NCBI RefSeq assembly: GCF_016654115.1
Contig: NZ_JAEQAZ010000098.1
Span: 1 to 45,613, forward strand
DNA: 45,613 nucleotides
Reading direction: 5' to 3'
From: Streptomyces sp. MBT53
Lineage (GTDB): Bacteria > Actinomycetota > Actinomycetes > Streptomycetales > Streptomycetaceae
How positions within the stretch are numbered: the first letter of the stretch is position 1; every line of letters starts with the position of its first letter. Position numbers and translations under genes: made by a program. The notes beneath the pieces are model-generated. The model had not been told where the DNA came from and did no database searches. It saw only the letters and a program-made list of their open reading frames with translations. Shown in pieces: positions 16,438 through 23,844 of this stretch.

Positions 16438-17229
16438 ATGGAAACTGACATGCGGGCGCATCTGAGGCTGGTGGGCACGGGCGGGATTCTCGCCTACCGG
16501 GCCCTGTTCAACTGGGCGACCCCGCCCCTGTTCATCGGCACGCTCCTGGCCGAGCCCGTCACCCAACTGGTCTTCTTCGTCTACCTCGGTCGCCAGCTCG
16601 GTGTCGCCGACGACCGGTTCTTCATCATCGGCAACGCCGTGCTCGCCGCGTCCAAGGCAGGCGTGTACGGCGGGACGATGGCGGTGGGCAACGAGCGTCG
16701 CTTCGGCACCCTCGGCAACATCCTGCTGTCACCGCGCAGCCGGACCGTGCTCTTCCTCGGACGAGCACTGCCGTACGCGGCCAACGGGGTGTTCGTCGCC
16801 CTGTTCACGCTGGCGGCCGGCACGGCCCTGTTCGGCCTGGACGTGTCCCTGTCGGCCCTGCCCGGAATCCTCGCGGCCGTGCTGCTCGCGGCCCTGTCCT
16901 GCGCCTTCCTCGGACTGACGCTGGGCGCCCTCGGACTGCGGTTGGTGGACATCTGGATGGTGTCCAACATCGCGTACGCCCTGCTGTTGATCCTCACCGG
17001 GGTCAACGTGCCGAGCACGGCGCTGCCCTTCTGGCTGCGCACGCTCGGCCGGTTCGTCCCGGTGACCCACGCGGCCGAAGCCGCGCGAGCGGCGACCTCC
17101 GGCGGCGCCGTCGTCGGCCCGCTCGCCGCGGAGGCCGCCCTCTGTCTCGGGTTCGCCGCGCTGGCCGCCCTCCTGCTCCGTGTGTTCGAGCGGGCGGGCC
17201 GCGCCAGCGGCGCGCTGGAGACGATCTGA
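16438..17229 (+). CDS. ABC-2 type transporter permease 2
   Basis: 263 residues from ATG 16438, with a strong AGGAGG site starting 11 bases upstream. Hydrophobic segments include PLFIGTLLAEPVTQLVFFVY, ALFTLAAGTALFG and AAVLLAALSCAFLGLTLGAL. The conserved cytoplasmic turn ERRFGTLGNILLSPRSR corresponds to the E-x-G-T-L-x-x-L segment of permease 1, so the two are distant paralogues. It is the last transporter gene; 70 bases with two hairpins separate it from the 22-residue peptide gene. Confidence 0.88.
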   Translation: METDMRAHLRLVGTGGILAYRALFNWATPPLFIGTLLAEPVTQLVFFVYLGRQLGVADDRFFIIGNAVLAASKAGVYGGTMAVGNERRFGTLGNILLSPRSRTVLFLGRALPYAANGVFVALFTLAAGTALFGLDVSLSALPGILAAVLLAALSCAFLGLTLGALGLRLVDIWMVSNIAYALLLILTGVNVPSTALPFWLRTLGRFVPVTHAAEAARAATSGGAVVGPLAAEAALCLGFAALAALLLRVFERAGRASGALETI

Positions 17230-17233
17230 GACC

Positions 17234-17279
17234 GACCGGCCCCTGGTCCGGTCAAAGCAACGGCTCCCACCGGGAGCCG
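17234..17279 (+). promoter_or_regulatory. Two tandem stem-loops between the permease and peptide genes
   Basis: GACCGG (17234-17239) pairs with CCGGTC (17248-17253). CGGCTCCC (17261-17268) pairs perfectly with GGGAGCCG (17272-17279) across a three-base loop. There is no T-run, so simple intrinsic termination is not indicated. They may protect a processed transcript 5' end that carries the peptide gene, or reduce read-through from the transporter genes. Confidence 0.55.
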
Positions 17280-17284
17280 CACGG

Positions 17285-17296
17285 AAGGAGGTGATC
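17285..17296 (+). promoter_or_regulatory. Exceptionally strong ribosome binding site of the 22-residue peptide
   Basis: AAGGAGGTGATC is complementary over all 12 bases to the 16S rRNA 3' end as known for Streptomyces. It ends three bases before the ATG at 17300. No other gene in the window has a match this long. It fixes the start of the small peptide and implies high translation. Confidence 0.8.
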
Positions 17297-17299
17297 GAT

Positions 17300-17368
17300 A
17301 TGCGTAAGTACAACAAGCCGGCCGTGAAGCCGGTCGACGCCAGCAACATCCTGCGTACCAACGCCTGA
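17300..17368 (+). CDS. 22-residue leader-like scaffold/precursor peptide of a RiPP-type pathway
   Basis: The peptide starts MRKYNKPAVKPVD and ends NILRTNA. It has a near-ideal ribosome binding site, stem-loops before and after, and an AsnB-type gene 90 bases downstream, so it is very likely expressed. Tyr4-x-x-Pro7-x-Val9 followed by Val12-Asp13 resembles the YxxPxL...G pattern of lasso-peptide leaders that bind PqqD domains; Thr20 sits where such leaders carry the conserved Thr just before the core. Yet only Asn21 and Ala22 follow, so there is practically no core. It could be a carrier on whose C-terminus residues are added, amidated and altered, similar in idea to the PEARL scaffold peptides, or a very short RiPP. 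It has no Cys, one Thr and one Ser. Function is inference. Confidence 0.78.
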   Translation: MRKYNKPAVKPVDASNILRTNA

Positions 17369-17388
17369 TCCGGGCGAAGGGAATCAAG

Positions 17389-17423
17389 GGGGGTGCCCGG
17401 TACCGGAGCTTCCGGGCACCCCC
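17389..17423 (+). terminator. Strong stem-loop after the peptide gene (attenuator-like)
   Basis: GGGGGTGCCCGG (17389-17400) pairs perfectly with CCGGGCACCCCC (17412-17423) across an 11-base loop. It starts 20 bases after the peptide stop and ends 36 bases before the AsnB-like gene. There is no T-run. Stem-loops in this position are frequent after RiPP precursor genes, where they raise precursor transcript over the downstream enzymes. Confidence 0.65.
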
Positions 17424-17458
17424 GCCCGCCACCCTATGGAAGCGAAGAGAGGTAGTCC

Positions 17459-19657
17459 ATGTGCGGCCTGGCCGGACTGGCACGCATCGACGGTTCGCAG
17501 TTGACGCCCGACGCGGACGCCCTGCTGGCGCGCATGGCCGACGTCATCTCGCATCGCGGTCCGGACGACCGTGACATCCTGCGCCAGGGCCCGGTGGGCC
17601 TCGCCTTCACCCGGCTGTCCCTGGTCGGACCGGACAATGGGAACCAGCCGCTGACCAGCGCGGACGGCTCGCTCGTACTCATCGCGAACGGCGAGGTGTA
17701 CAACCACCGCGAACTGACCGCCCGGCTGCCCGCGGGCAGCGTGCGCACCGCTTCCGACTGCGAGGTGCTGCTGCCCCTGTACCAGCGGCACGGCAAGGAC
17801 TTCCTGGACTCCGTGCGCGGCATGTACGCCGTGGTGCTCTGGGACCGCAGGGCCGATCAACTGGTGCTGGCCCGCGACCGGTTCGGCGTGAAGCCGCTCT
17901 ACTACCACCGCACGGCCGAACGCATCGTCTTCGGTTCCGAGATCAAGACCCTGTTCGCCGACGCGGACACGCCCCGCAGCCTCGACTGGGCGACGGCGCT
18001 CGCCCATCCGGCGATGACCGCGGCACCGCACCTGGCCGCGCCGCAGCCGGTGAGCTGGTTCCAGGACATCCATCTGGTGCCCGCCGGCTGCGTCGTCCGT
18101 ATCGACCTGTCCAACGGCACCACCACCACGCACCGCTACTGGGACTTCCCCGGCGAGACACCCGAGCTGTCCGCCTCCGACGACGAACTGGTCGAGGAGT
18201 ACGGCCGGCTGCTCGCCGAGTCGGTCGCCGAGTGCGCCACCGCCGACACCGAGCTGGGCCTGTTCCTGTCCGGCGGCGTCGACTCCGCCTCCGTGGCCGC
18301 CCTGGCCGCCCGGCACACCGGACAGCTGCACACCTTCACCGTGCTCAGCGGTGCCACCTACAGCAACGGTGACGCCGAACACGCCGCCCAGGTCGCCCGG
18401 TTCCTCGGCCTGCCCAACCATCAGGTGCTGTTCGACGCCGACCGGATCCCGGACCCGGCCGAATGGCGGCGACTGGTCTGGCTCACCGAGACCCCCGAGT
18501 GCGGGCCCGAGCAGTTCTACAAGCACGAGCTGCACCGCTACGCCAAGCTGGCCCGCCCGGACCTGCGGGGCATGCTGCTGGGCTCCGCCAGCGACGAGTT
18601 CAACGGCGGGTACTCCCCGGACCTGGCCGGCGGGGGCACCTGGCAGGACTTCCAGGCACACCTCGGCGACATGGCGCTGCGCGGAGCCCTCCTGGACCGG
18701 CCCGACCTCGCCCCCTGGTGGGAGCGCGCCGGACGGCCCCTGCTGCGGGCGGGCGCGGTGGGGGAGGCCCTTCCCGACGGCTGGGGGACGGGCGAGCACG
18801 ACCACTACGCCGACTACCTGGTGCGGGAGTACCGCAAGATCCAGCAGTACAACTGCTGGCACGAGGACCGTACGGCCGCGGGCAGCGGCATCGAGGCCCG
18901 GGTGCCGTTCCTGGACCATCGGCTCGTGGAGCTGTCGGGCTCCATCCCCGCCGGGCGCCGCGAGCGGCTGCTGTGGAACAAGCAGATCCTGCGGGAGAGC
19001 GTCGGAGACCTGCTGCCGTCGAACATCGTCCAGCGGGAGAAGGTCCCCTTCTTCTACGGCTCCGGCGACATGCACACCTTCCGCGTCTTCAGCCTGATGC
19101 TCGCCCAGGACAAGGGGGCGCTCCTCGACGAGGCCCTCGCCACCGAGGAGGCACGTCGCCACCTCGACGCGGACGGGCTGCGGGCCGCCGTGGCCGACCT
19201 GTCCGAACGGCCGACCATCGACGTGCAGTTCGTGCTGCGTCTGGTCAACCTCGGGCTGATGGCGAGCCTGGCCGCCGATGTGCCGCCCCCGCTGGTGTCC
19301 GTGCCCGCGGGCCCGGCCCCGACGGCCCTGCCAGTGGACGACTGGGAGGGCGGCCGGACCCGGCTGGAGGAACGCCTGGGCATCGCACCGGAGTTCACGG
19401 ACGGCTTCGTGCCCGTACTCGCGCCGGGCGTGCTGCTGCTGTCCGGCGCCGAGCCCGAGGGACCGTGGTACGTCGCCGTCGACGGTGCCGTCGAGTACGT
19501 CGTGGACGAGGAGCCGTGGCTGACGTTCCTTCGGGCCGTGAACGGCGAGAGGCCGCTGGGCGAGCTGCTGCGCCTGGCCGGGGTTGAGCTGAACGAGGTG
19601 CGCGGGGAACTCGTCGGCTGTCTGGAGACGGGCCTGCTGCGCGAGGTGCCGGCGTGA
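17459..19657 (+). CDS. Asparagine-synthetase-like amidotransferase with a C-terminal PqqD-like domain
   Basis: 732 residues, about 100 longer than ordinary AsnB. The N-terminal class II glutaminase looks intact: Cys2 (MCGLAG), RLSLVGPDNGNQPL, NGEVYNHREL and the Asp in TASDCEVL. The synthetase domain has the ATP loop LSGGVDSAS at 270-277. From about residue 636 an extra segment (FVPVLAPGVLLLS, WYVAVDGAVEYVVDEEPW, FLRAVNGERPLGELL, ending GCLETGLLREV) has the strand-helix order of a PqqD domain. Intact Cys2 suggests glutamine-derived ammonia is used to amidate a carboxylate; lasso cyclases, by contrast, use an internal amine. The fused domain suggests a peptide substrate, presumably the 22-mer. 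ATG 17459 follows GAGAGG. The stop overlaps the kinase start (GTGA). Confidence 0.88.
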   Translation: MCGLAGLARIDGSQLTPDADALLARMADVISHRGPDDRDILRQGPVGLAFTRLSLVGPDNGNQPLTSADGSLVLIANGEVYNHRELTARLPAGSVRTASDCEVLLPLYQRHGKDFLDSVRGMYAVVLWDRRADQLVLARDRFGVKPLYYHRTAERIVFGSEIKTLFADADTPRSLDWATALAHPAMTAAPHLAAPQPVSWFQDIHLVPAGCVVRIDLSNGTTTTHRYWDFPGETPELSASDDELVEEYGRLLAESVAECATADTELGLFLSGGVDSASVAALAARHTGQLHTFTVLSGATYSNGDAEHAAQVARFLGLPNHQVLFDADRIPDPAEWRRLVWLTETPECGPEQFYKHELHRYAKLARPDLRGMLLGSASDEFNGGYSPDLAGGGTWQDFQAHLGDMALRGALLDRPDLAPWWERAGRPLLRAGAVGEALPDGWGTGEHDHYADYLVREYRKIQQYNCWHEDRTAAGSGIEARVPFLDHRLVELSGSIPAGRRERLLWNKQILRESVGDLLPSNIVQREKVPFFYGSGDMHTFRVFSLMLAQDKGALLDEALATEEARRHLDADGLRAAVADLSERPTIDVQFVLRLVNLGLMASLAADVPPPLVSVPAGPAPTALPVDDWEGGRTRLEERLGIAPEFTDGFVPVLAPGVLLLSGAEPEGPWYVAVDGAVEYVVDEEPWLTFLRAVNGERPLGELLRLAGVELNEVRGELVGCLETGLLREVPA

Positions 19658-20343
19658 CGCGGGCGACGGAGGCGGCCGTGCCGCTGATCGACAAGCGGGC
19701 CACGGTGATCGTGGTCGAGGGCGTCGACGGCTCGGGCAAGAGCACCCTTGGCCGGCGCATCGCCGACACCCTGCGGCTCGGGGGCCGTTCGGCGGCCTGG
19801 TACCCCAACAAGAACCTGGCGCCGGTGCGCGACACCCTGGACGCCATCGCCCGTGAGCAGGGCCTGGCCGACCGGTTCGAACTCCTCGGCCGGGACGAGG
19901 CCCAGTTCCTCGCGTCCGTCCTGAAGTGGCGGGACATGCTCGACCTCGGCGAGGACATGGAACGCCCGGACCACATCCTCGTCCTGGACCGCTACTTCTA
20001 CACCCACCTGGCGCTGGCCGCCGTCTCCGGCACCCGCAACCTCGACCGGCTGCGTCGGCTGTACGGCCTGCTGCCGCGCCCCGACCTGGTGCTGCTGCTG
20101 CACCTGCCGCCCGAGGAGGCGCTGCGCCGGGTACGGGAGCGCGGCACCGACGACAACTCCCTGGGATTCCTGCGGCGATTCGCCGCCGCCTACCGGGATC
20201 TGGAGGAGTACCGCAACGGCGAGTTCACCGTGCTGGACGCCGCGGAGGACGCGGACAGCGTCTTCGCCGCGGCCTGGCACCACGTGGTACAGGGCCCGTT
20301 CGCGGCCACACGTGCCCCCGGCATCGAGGAGAGCGTGGGATGA
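19654..20343 (+). CDS. Thymidylate-kinase-like P-loop kinase
   Basis: 229 residues from GTG 19654. Walker A is EGVDGSGKST (22-31), the DR(Y/F) motif is DRYFYTHLA and an arginine-rich lid is EEALRRVRERG. The fold is that of thymidylate kinase, but the thymidine-pocket sequence is not evident. Such kinases recur in biosynthetic loci with other substrates. The gene is wedged, with overlapping ends, between a peptide amidotransferase and a threonine-synthase paralogue. An attractive but unproven idea is that it phosphorylates a hydroxyl that the PLP enzyme then eliminates or replaces, as homoserine kinase and threonine synthase do together. Confidence 0.8.
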   Translation: MTRATEAAVPLIDKRATVIVVEGVDGSGKSTLGRRIADTLRLGGRSAAWYPNKNLAPVRDTLDAIAREQGLADRFELLGRDEAQFLASVLKWRDMLDLGEDMERPDHILVLDRYFYTHLALAAVSGTRNLDRLRRLYGLLPRPDLVLLLHLPPEEALRRVRERGTDDNSLGFLRRFAAAYRDLEEYRNGEFTVLDAAEDADSVFAAAWHHVVQGPFAATRAPGIEESVG

Positions 20344-21443
20344 CGAATCAGGTACCGGGTGCGACCGGGGCGGCCGTGCCGGGCACGCAGGGACTCATCG
20401 ACCGCTACCGCGCCTGGCTTCCGGTGACCCCGGACACCCCGGTGGTCACCCTGCACGAGGGTGGCACACCGCTGCTGCGGGCCGATCACCTGTCCGGTCT
20501 CACCGGGTGCGAGATCTGGCTGAAGGTGGAGGGCGCCAACCCCACCGGATCGTTCAAGGACCGCGGCATGACCGTAGCGGTCAGCAAGGCGGCCGAGTCG
20601 GGGGCGCGGGTCGTGGTGTGCGCCTCGACGGGCAACACCAGCGCTTCGGCCGCGGCGTACGCGGCGCGGGCCGGGCTGAGCGCCGCGGTGCTGATCCCCA
20701 GGGGCCGTGTCGCCCTGGGCAAGCTGGCCCAAGCCGTACGGTACGGCGCCGAGATCGTGGAGGTCGACGGCTCCTTCGACGACTGCCTGCGCATCGCCAG
20801 GGACCTCGCCGACCATCACCCGGTCACCCTGGTCAACTCGGTCAACGACCACCGTCTGGCCGGGCAGCAGACCGTGGCGTTCGAGATCGTGGACGCCCTC
20901 GGCGATGCCCCCGACATCCACTGCCTGCCCGTCGGCAATGCCGGCAACATCACGGCGACCTGGCGCGGTTACGGGACATACGCCCAGGCCGGTCTCGCCA
21001 CCCGGCGGCCCAGGCTCTGGGGCTTCCAGGCCAAGGGGGCGGCCCCGCTGGTCACCGGCGCCGTGGTGGCGAACCCCGAGACGGTCGCCAGCGCGATCCG
21101 GATCGGCAACCCGGCCTCCTGGCGGGGCGCCCTCGCGGCCCGCGACGAGTCCGCGGGGCTGATCGCCGCCGTCGACGACCAGCAGATCCTCGACGCCTAC
21201 CGGCTGCTGGCCCGCCGGGAGGGCGTGTTCGTGGAGCCCGCCTCGGCGGCCGGCGTGGCGGGCCTGTTGGCCGAGAGCACGGCGGGCCGCCTGGAGCGAG
21301 GGACCCGAGTGGTGGTGACCGTCACGGGGCACGGTCTCAAGGACCCGGACGCGTCCATGGCCGACGGCTACACCGCGCGGGCGTGCCCCGCCGAGACCGT
21401 CGACGTCGTGCGGGCGCTGCGGCTGACGGGCGGTCGTGACTGA
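20340..21443 (+). CDS. Threonine-synthase paralogue (PLP, fold II)
   Basis: 367 residues from ATG 20340. The PLP lysine is Lys73 in NPTGSFKDRGMT, the phosphate/substrate loop is CASTGNTSASAAAYA, and the cofactor-phosphate loop is LPVGNAGNITATW. Similarity to the actinobacterial housekeeping enzyme runs the full length (FEIVDALGDAPDIH, AIRIGNPASW, REGVFVEPASAAGVAGLL). Threonine synthase converts O-phosphohomoserine to threonine. A cluster-borne copy could catalyse a related elimination/addition on a phosphorylated intermediate from the adjacent kinase. It could also be a resistant duplicate, as proposed for the threonine synthase in the rhizocticin cluster. The start overlaps the kinase stop, and the stop overlaps the ProC-like gene by eight bases. 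Confidence 0.88.
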   Translation: MTNQVPGATGAAVPGTQGLIDRYRAWLPVTPDTPVVTLHEGGTPLLRADHLSGLTGCEIWLKVEGANPTGSFKDRGMTVAVSKAAESGARVVVCASTGNTSASAAAYAARAGLSAAVLIPRGRVALGKLAQAVRYGAEIVEVDGSFDDCLRIARDLADHHPVTLVNSVNDHRLAGQQTVAFEIVDALGDAPDIHCLPVGNAGNITATWRGYGTYAQAGLATRRPRLWGFQAKGAAPLVTGAVVANPETVASAIRIGNPASWRGALAARDESAGLIAAVDDQQILDAYRLLARREGVFVEPASAAGVAGLLAESTAGRLERGTRVVVTVTGHGLKDPDASMADGYTARACPAETVDVVRALRLTGGRD

Positions 21444-22320
21444 GCCGGAGCGGGCCGACGGGCGGGCGGAGCCGGGCGGCCCCGCACCACTGGTCGTCGT
21501 GGTCGGAGCCGGTCATTTGGGGCGGGCTGTGCTCATGAGGCTGCTCACCGCGGGACACCCCGCCGGCCGGCTGTGTGCCGTCACGCGCACAGCCGAACAG
21601 GCGCGGCTGCTCGCGGACCGTTGTTCCTGCCAGGTGACGGCCGACAGCGGGACGGCGGCGGACGGGGCCGATGTCCTTGTGCTCACCGTGCGCCCCGAGC
21701 AGGCCCGCGCAGTGCTCGCCCGGACGGCTCCCCGGCTGGCTGAGGGCGCGGCCGTCGTGTCCTTCGTGGCGGGCCTGTCCCTGGCGGGCCTGCGCGAGGT
21801 CGTCGGCACACGGGTGCACTGCCTCCGCGCGGCGACGAACGCGGTGTCGGTCGGGCGCGGCGGGACAGTGGCCCTGACGCCCGACGCGGAGCTGTCCGCA
21901 ACGGACGGCGAAAGGCTCGCCTCGCTGCTGTCGGCCCTGGGCACGGTGGTGCGCGTCCCGGAGGCCCAGCAGGACATGGCCGCGTCGACCCTGGGCAGTG
22001 GCGCCGCGTTTCTCGCGGCAGCGGCAGCCGGGGTGGTCGCCGCAGCCGATGCGGTCGGCGTCGAGGGGCATACGGCGAGGCTGTTCGCGGCGGACGCGCT
22101 GGAGAGCGCGGCCGTGCTGATCCGCCGTGCCGAGCACACCGGGCAGCCCGTCTGGCACGAGCTGGCCACTCCGGGCGGCATCACCCGCGCCGGCTTGGAC
22201 GTGCTCCGCGCGCACGGCATCGACAGTGCGCTGGCCGAGGCGGTGGCGGCGGCAGTGGCCCGAGCGGCGGAACTCTCCGCCGCCGCCGAACGGAACTACA
22301 GACTCCGCACAGGAAATTGA
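21436..22320 (+). CDS. Pyrroline-5-carboxylate reductase family protein (ProC-like)
   Basis: 294 residues from GTG 21436. The N-terminal nucleotide-binding motif is VVVGAGHLGRAVLMRLL. The C-terminal ProC signature is present as LGSGAAFLAAAAAGVV and TPGGITRAGLDVLRAHG. The ordinary enzyme reduces a cyclic imine to proline with NAD(P)H. In this operon it could reduce a cyclic imine in the product, perhaps one made by the FAD oxidase at 5226, or act as a proline-pathway bypass. It is the last gene of the operon, and 127 bases with a direct repeat separate it from the regulator. Confidence 0.85.
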   Translation: MTEPERADGRAEPGGPAPLVVVVGAGHLGRAVLMRLLTAGHPAGRLCAVTRTAEQARLLADRCSCQVTADSGTAADGADVLVLTVRPEQARAVLARTAPRLAEGAAVVSFVAGLSLAGLREVVGTRVHCLRAATNAVSVGRGGTVALTPDAELSATDGERLASLLSALGTVVRVPEAQQDMAASTLGSGAAFLAAAAAGVVAAADAVGVEGHTARLFAADALESAAVLIRRAEHTGQPVWHELATPGGITRAGLDVLRAHGIDSALAEAVAAAVARAAELSAAAERNYRLRTGN

Positions 22321-22325
22321 TACGT

Positions 22326-22380
22326 CTTTTGTGAAGCGGCTTTTTCCGTCTCAATACTCGAACAGCCTCTTGTGAAACGG
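22326..22380 (+). repeat. Direct repeat upstream of the ArsR-type regulator gene
   Basis: CTTTTGTGAAGCGG (22326-22339) and CTCTTGTGAAACGG (22367-22380) match at 12 of 14 positions and start 41 bases apart, close to four helical turns. The region is AT-richer than its surroundings. It may be the operator used by the downstream regulator on its own gene. Confidence 0.45.
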
Positions 22381-22447
22381 GTGTTGGAACGGTCAATCTG
22401 TATCTGATGCGGGTTCGCCGTCGGTGGACCAAGCCACGGGGGTATAC

Positions 22448-23542
22448 GTGATTGAGATTCCGTTGCGGAAATCTGAGCACGGGGCTGTACGGATCGCCAG
22501 CAGTTCGCTGTGGGAGAGCTTAGGCAGTATCGGACTGCTTGCCTCTCATCGAGGTCTCGGCCCCTGGCCCTATGTCAACTGGGCCAAAAATGCCCGACGT
22601 TCACTGAACCGGTCGAATATGGTCGTCCCGGGCTGGCTCCTTTATTTGTGCTCCGCATGCGGTGGGACACTTCCCTCGTTCCTTTCTGCGGTCCCCTTTT
22701 CGACGAAGGGTGACCTGGAAGAGGAAATCGAGTTGTTGCGCGCAGTGTCACCGACCCGGGTCAGGGCAGAACTGGAGCAGTGGTTTCCGCAAGGCATACC
22801 GGTCGAAGTCGCCCCGCTCCATTCCGATCCCGGGGCAGCCGTCGCCGAGCTCTGTGCATTCCTTCCACAATATTGGCGGGCGGCGCTGGCCCCGTTCGCC
22901 GCGCCCCTGCGGGCGGCCACCGAGGAGGAGATCCTCCTGCGCGCCCGTGTCCTGGCCACCCAGGGCCAGGAGAAGCTGTTCGACAGCCTGCACGGCCGTC
23001 TGACGTGGCGCGACGATCTGCTGAGGTTGGACGTCGGCACCCTTCGTGTCACGGTGCCCGACGTTTCCCGACTGGTCATCGTTCCGCTGCTGTTCGGCCG
23101 CGGAGCCTCCTTCTTCACCGCGGCACCCGACGGTACGGCGGCCCTGTCCTACCAGGCGAAGGGGGCCGCGGTGCTCGTCGGAGAGGCTCCGCCCGACCGG
23201 CGGTCCGACGTGCCTTCCCGCGGGGACCGGCTGGAGATCCTGCTCGGCCGCAGCCGGGCCGGCGTGGTCCGCGGCCTCGTCGCGCCCACCACGACCTCGG
23301 CGCTGGCCGCGACCCTGGGCCTCGCCCCGAGTACGGTCTCCGAGCACCTCACCTCGCTGGTGGCGGCCGGACTGGTGCAACGTCGCCGGGCGGGAATGCG
23401 AGTTCTGTACGAACTGGACGGCTCCGGGGCCGCGTTGCTCGAGTACCTCGACAACCGCCACAGTGTGCTGGCGGACCGCCGGCAGGGCCTGTCCGGCGGA
23501 TCGGGTCGCAGCACGGTGACGGTTCCTGATCGGCACCGGTGA
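22448..23542 (+). CDS. ArsR-type winged-helix transcriptional regulator (long form)
   Basis: 364 residues from GTG 22448, preceded by ACGGGGG; an in-frame GTG at 22424 is the alternative. The C-terminal ~90 residues form a winged helix with the recognition region TSALAATLGLAPSTVSEHLTSL and the wing LVQRRRAGMRVLYEL. The long N-terminal part (LWESLGSIGLLASH ... LLRLDVGTLRVTVPDVSRLV) matches the all-alpha/beta domain usual in Streptomyces ArsR-like proteins of about 330 residues. No metal-binding cysteine cluster typical of ArsR/SmtB was seen. It is the only apparent cluster-linked regulator and a candidate for binding TTCGG-N6-CCGAA or the direct repeat in front of it. Confidence 0.85.
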   Translation: MIEIPLRKSEHGAVRIASSSLWESLGSIGLLASHRGLGPWPYVNWAKNARRSLNRSNMVVPGWLLYLCSACGGTLPSFLSAVPFSTKGDLEEEIELLRAVSPTRVRAELEQWFPQGIPVEVAPLHSDPGAAVAELCAFLPQYWRAALAPFAAPLRAATEEEILLRARVLATQGQEKLFDSLHGRLTWRDDLLRLDVGTLRVTVPDVSRLVIVPLLFGRGASFFTAAPDGTAALSYQAKGAAVLVGEAPPDRRSDVPSRGDRLEILLGRSRAGVVRGLVAPTTTSALAATLGLAPSTVSEHLTSLVAAGLVQRRRAGMRVLYELDGSGAALLEYLDNRHSVLADRRQGLSGGSGRSTVTVPDRHR

Positions 23543-23682
23543 GCGGGGTCCGGTGGGTGCGGCCGCAAGGCGGAGAAGACGTTGACATCAGCGGCTTCGC
23601 CGCGGGCGACGCGGAGCGATGGGACCCTCGTGATCGGGCGAAGCCGAGACCGGGGGAGAGTGACGATAACGCCGCTGGGGGT

Positions 23683-23706
23683 CCCCACGCCTCTGAGGCA
23701 GTGGGG
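23683..23706. terminator. Intergenic stem-loop after the regulator gene
   Basis: CCCCACGCCTC pairs with GAGGC and GTGGGG with a single bulged A, within gctggggg...gggggagg flanks. This kind of element recurs between Streptomyces genes and probably ends transcription. No gene was recognised in the 215 bases between the regulator and methyltransferase ORFs. Confidence 0.55.
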
Positions 23707-23844
23707 GAGGGCGTGCCGGACCCCGCGTCTGCGGCATGATCCGCCGGACAGGCCCTGGTGGGCACGATGACCGAGGCTCCGGCCGGCCCACGGGCCTGGA
23801 CGGTAGTGGGACCGGACGCAACCTTTGAACGAGACGGACATTCG

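Noticed and set aside
17300..19657. Calling the peptide/AsnB pair a standard lasso peptide cluster
   Set aside because: The peptide lacks a core with a ring-forming Asp/Glu 7-9 residues in, no transglutaminase-like leader peptidase is present, and the AsnB homologue keeps its glutaminase cysteine.
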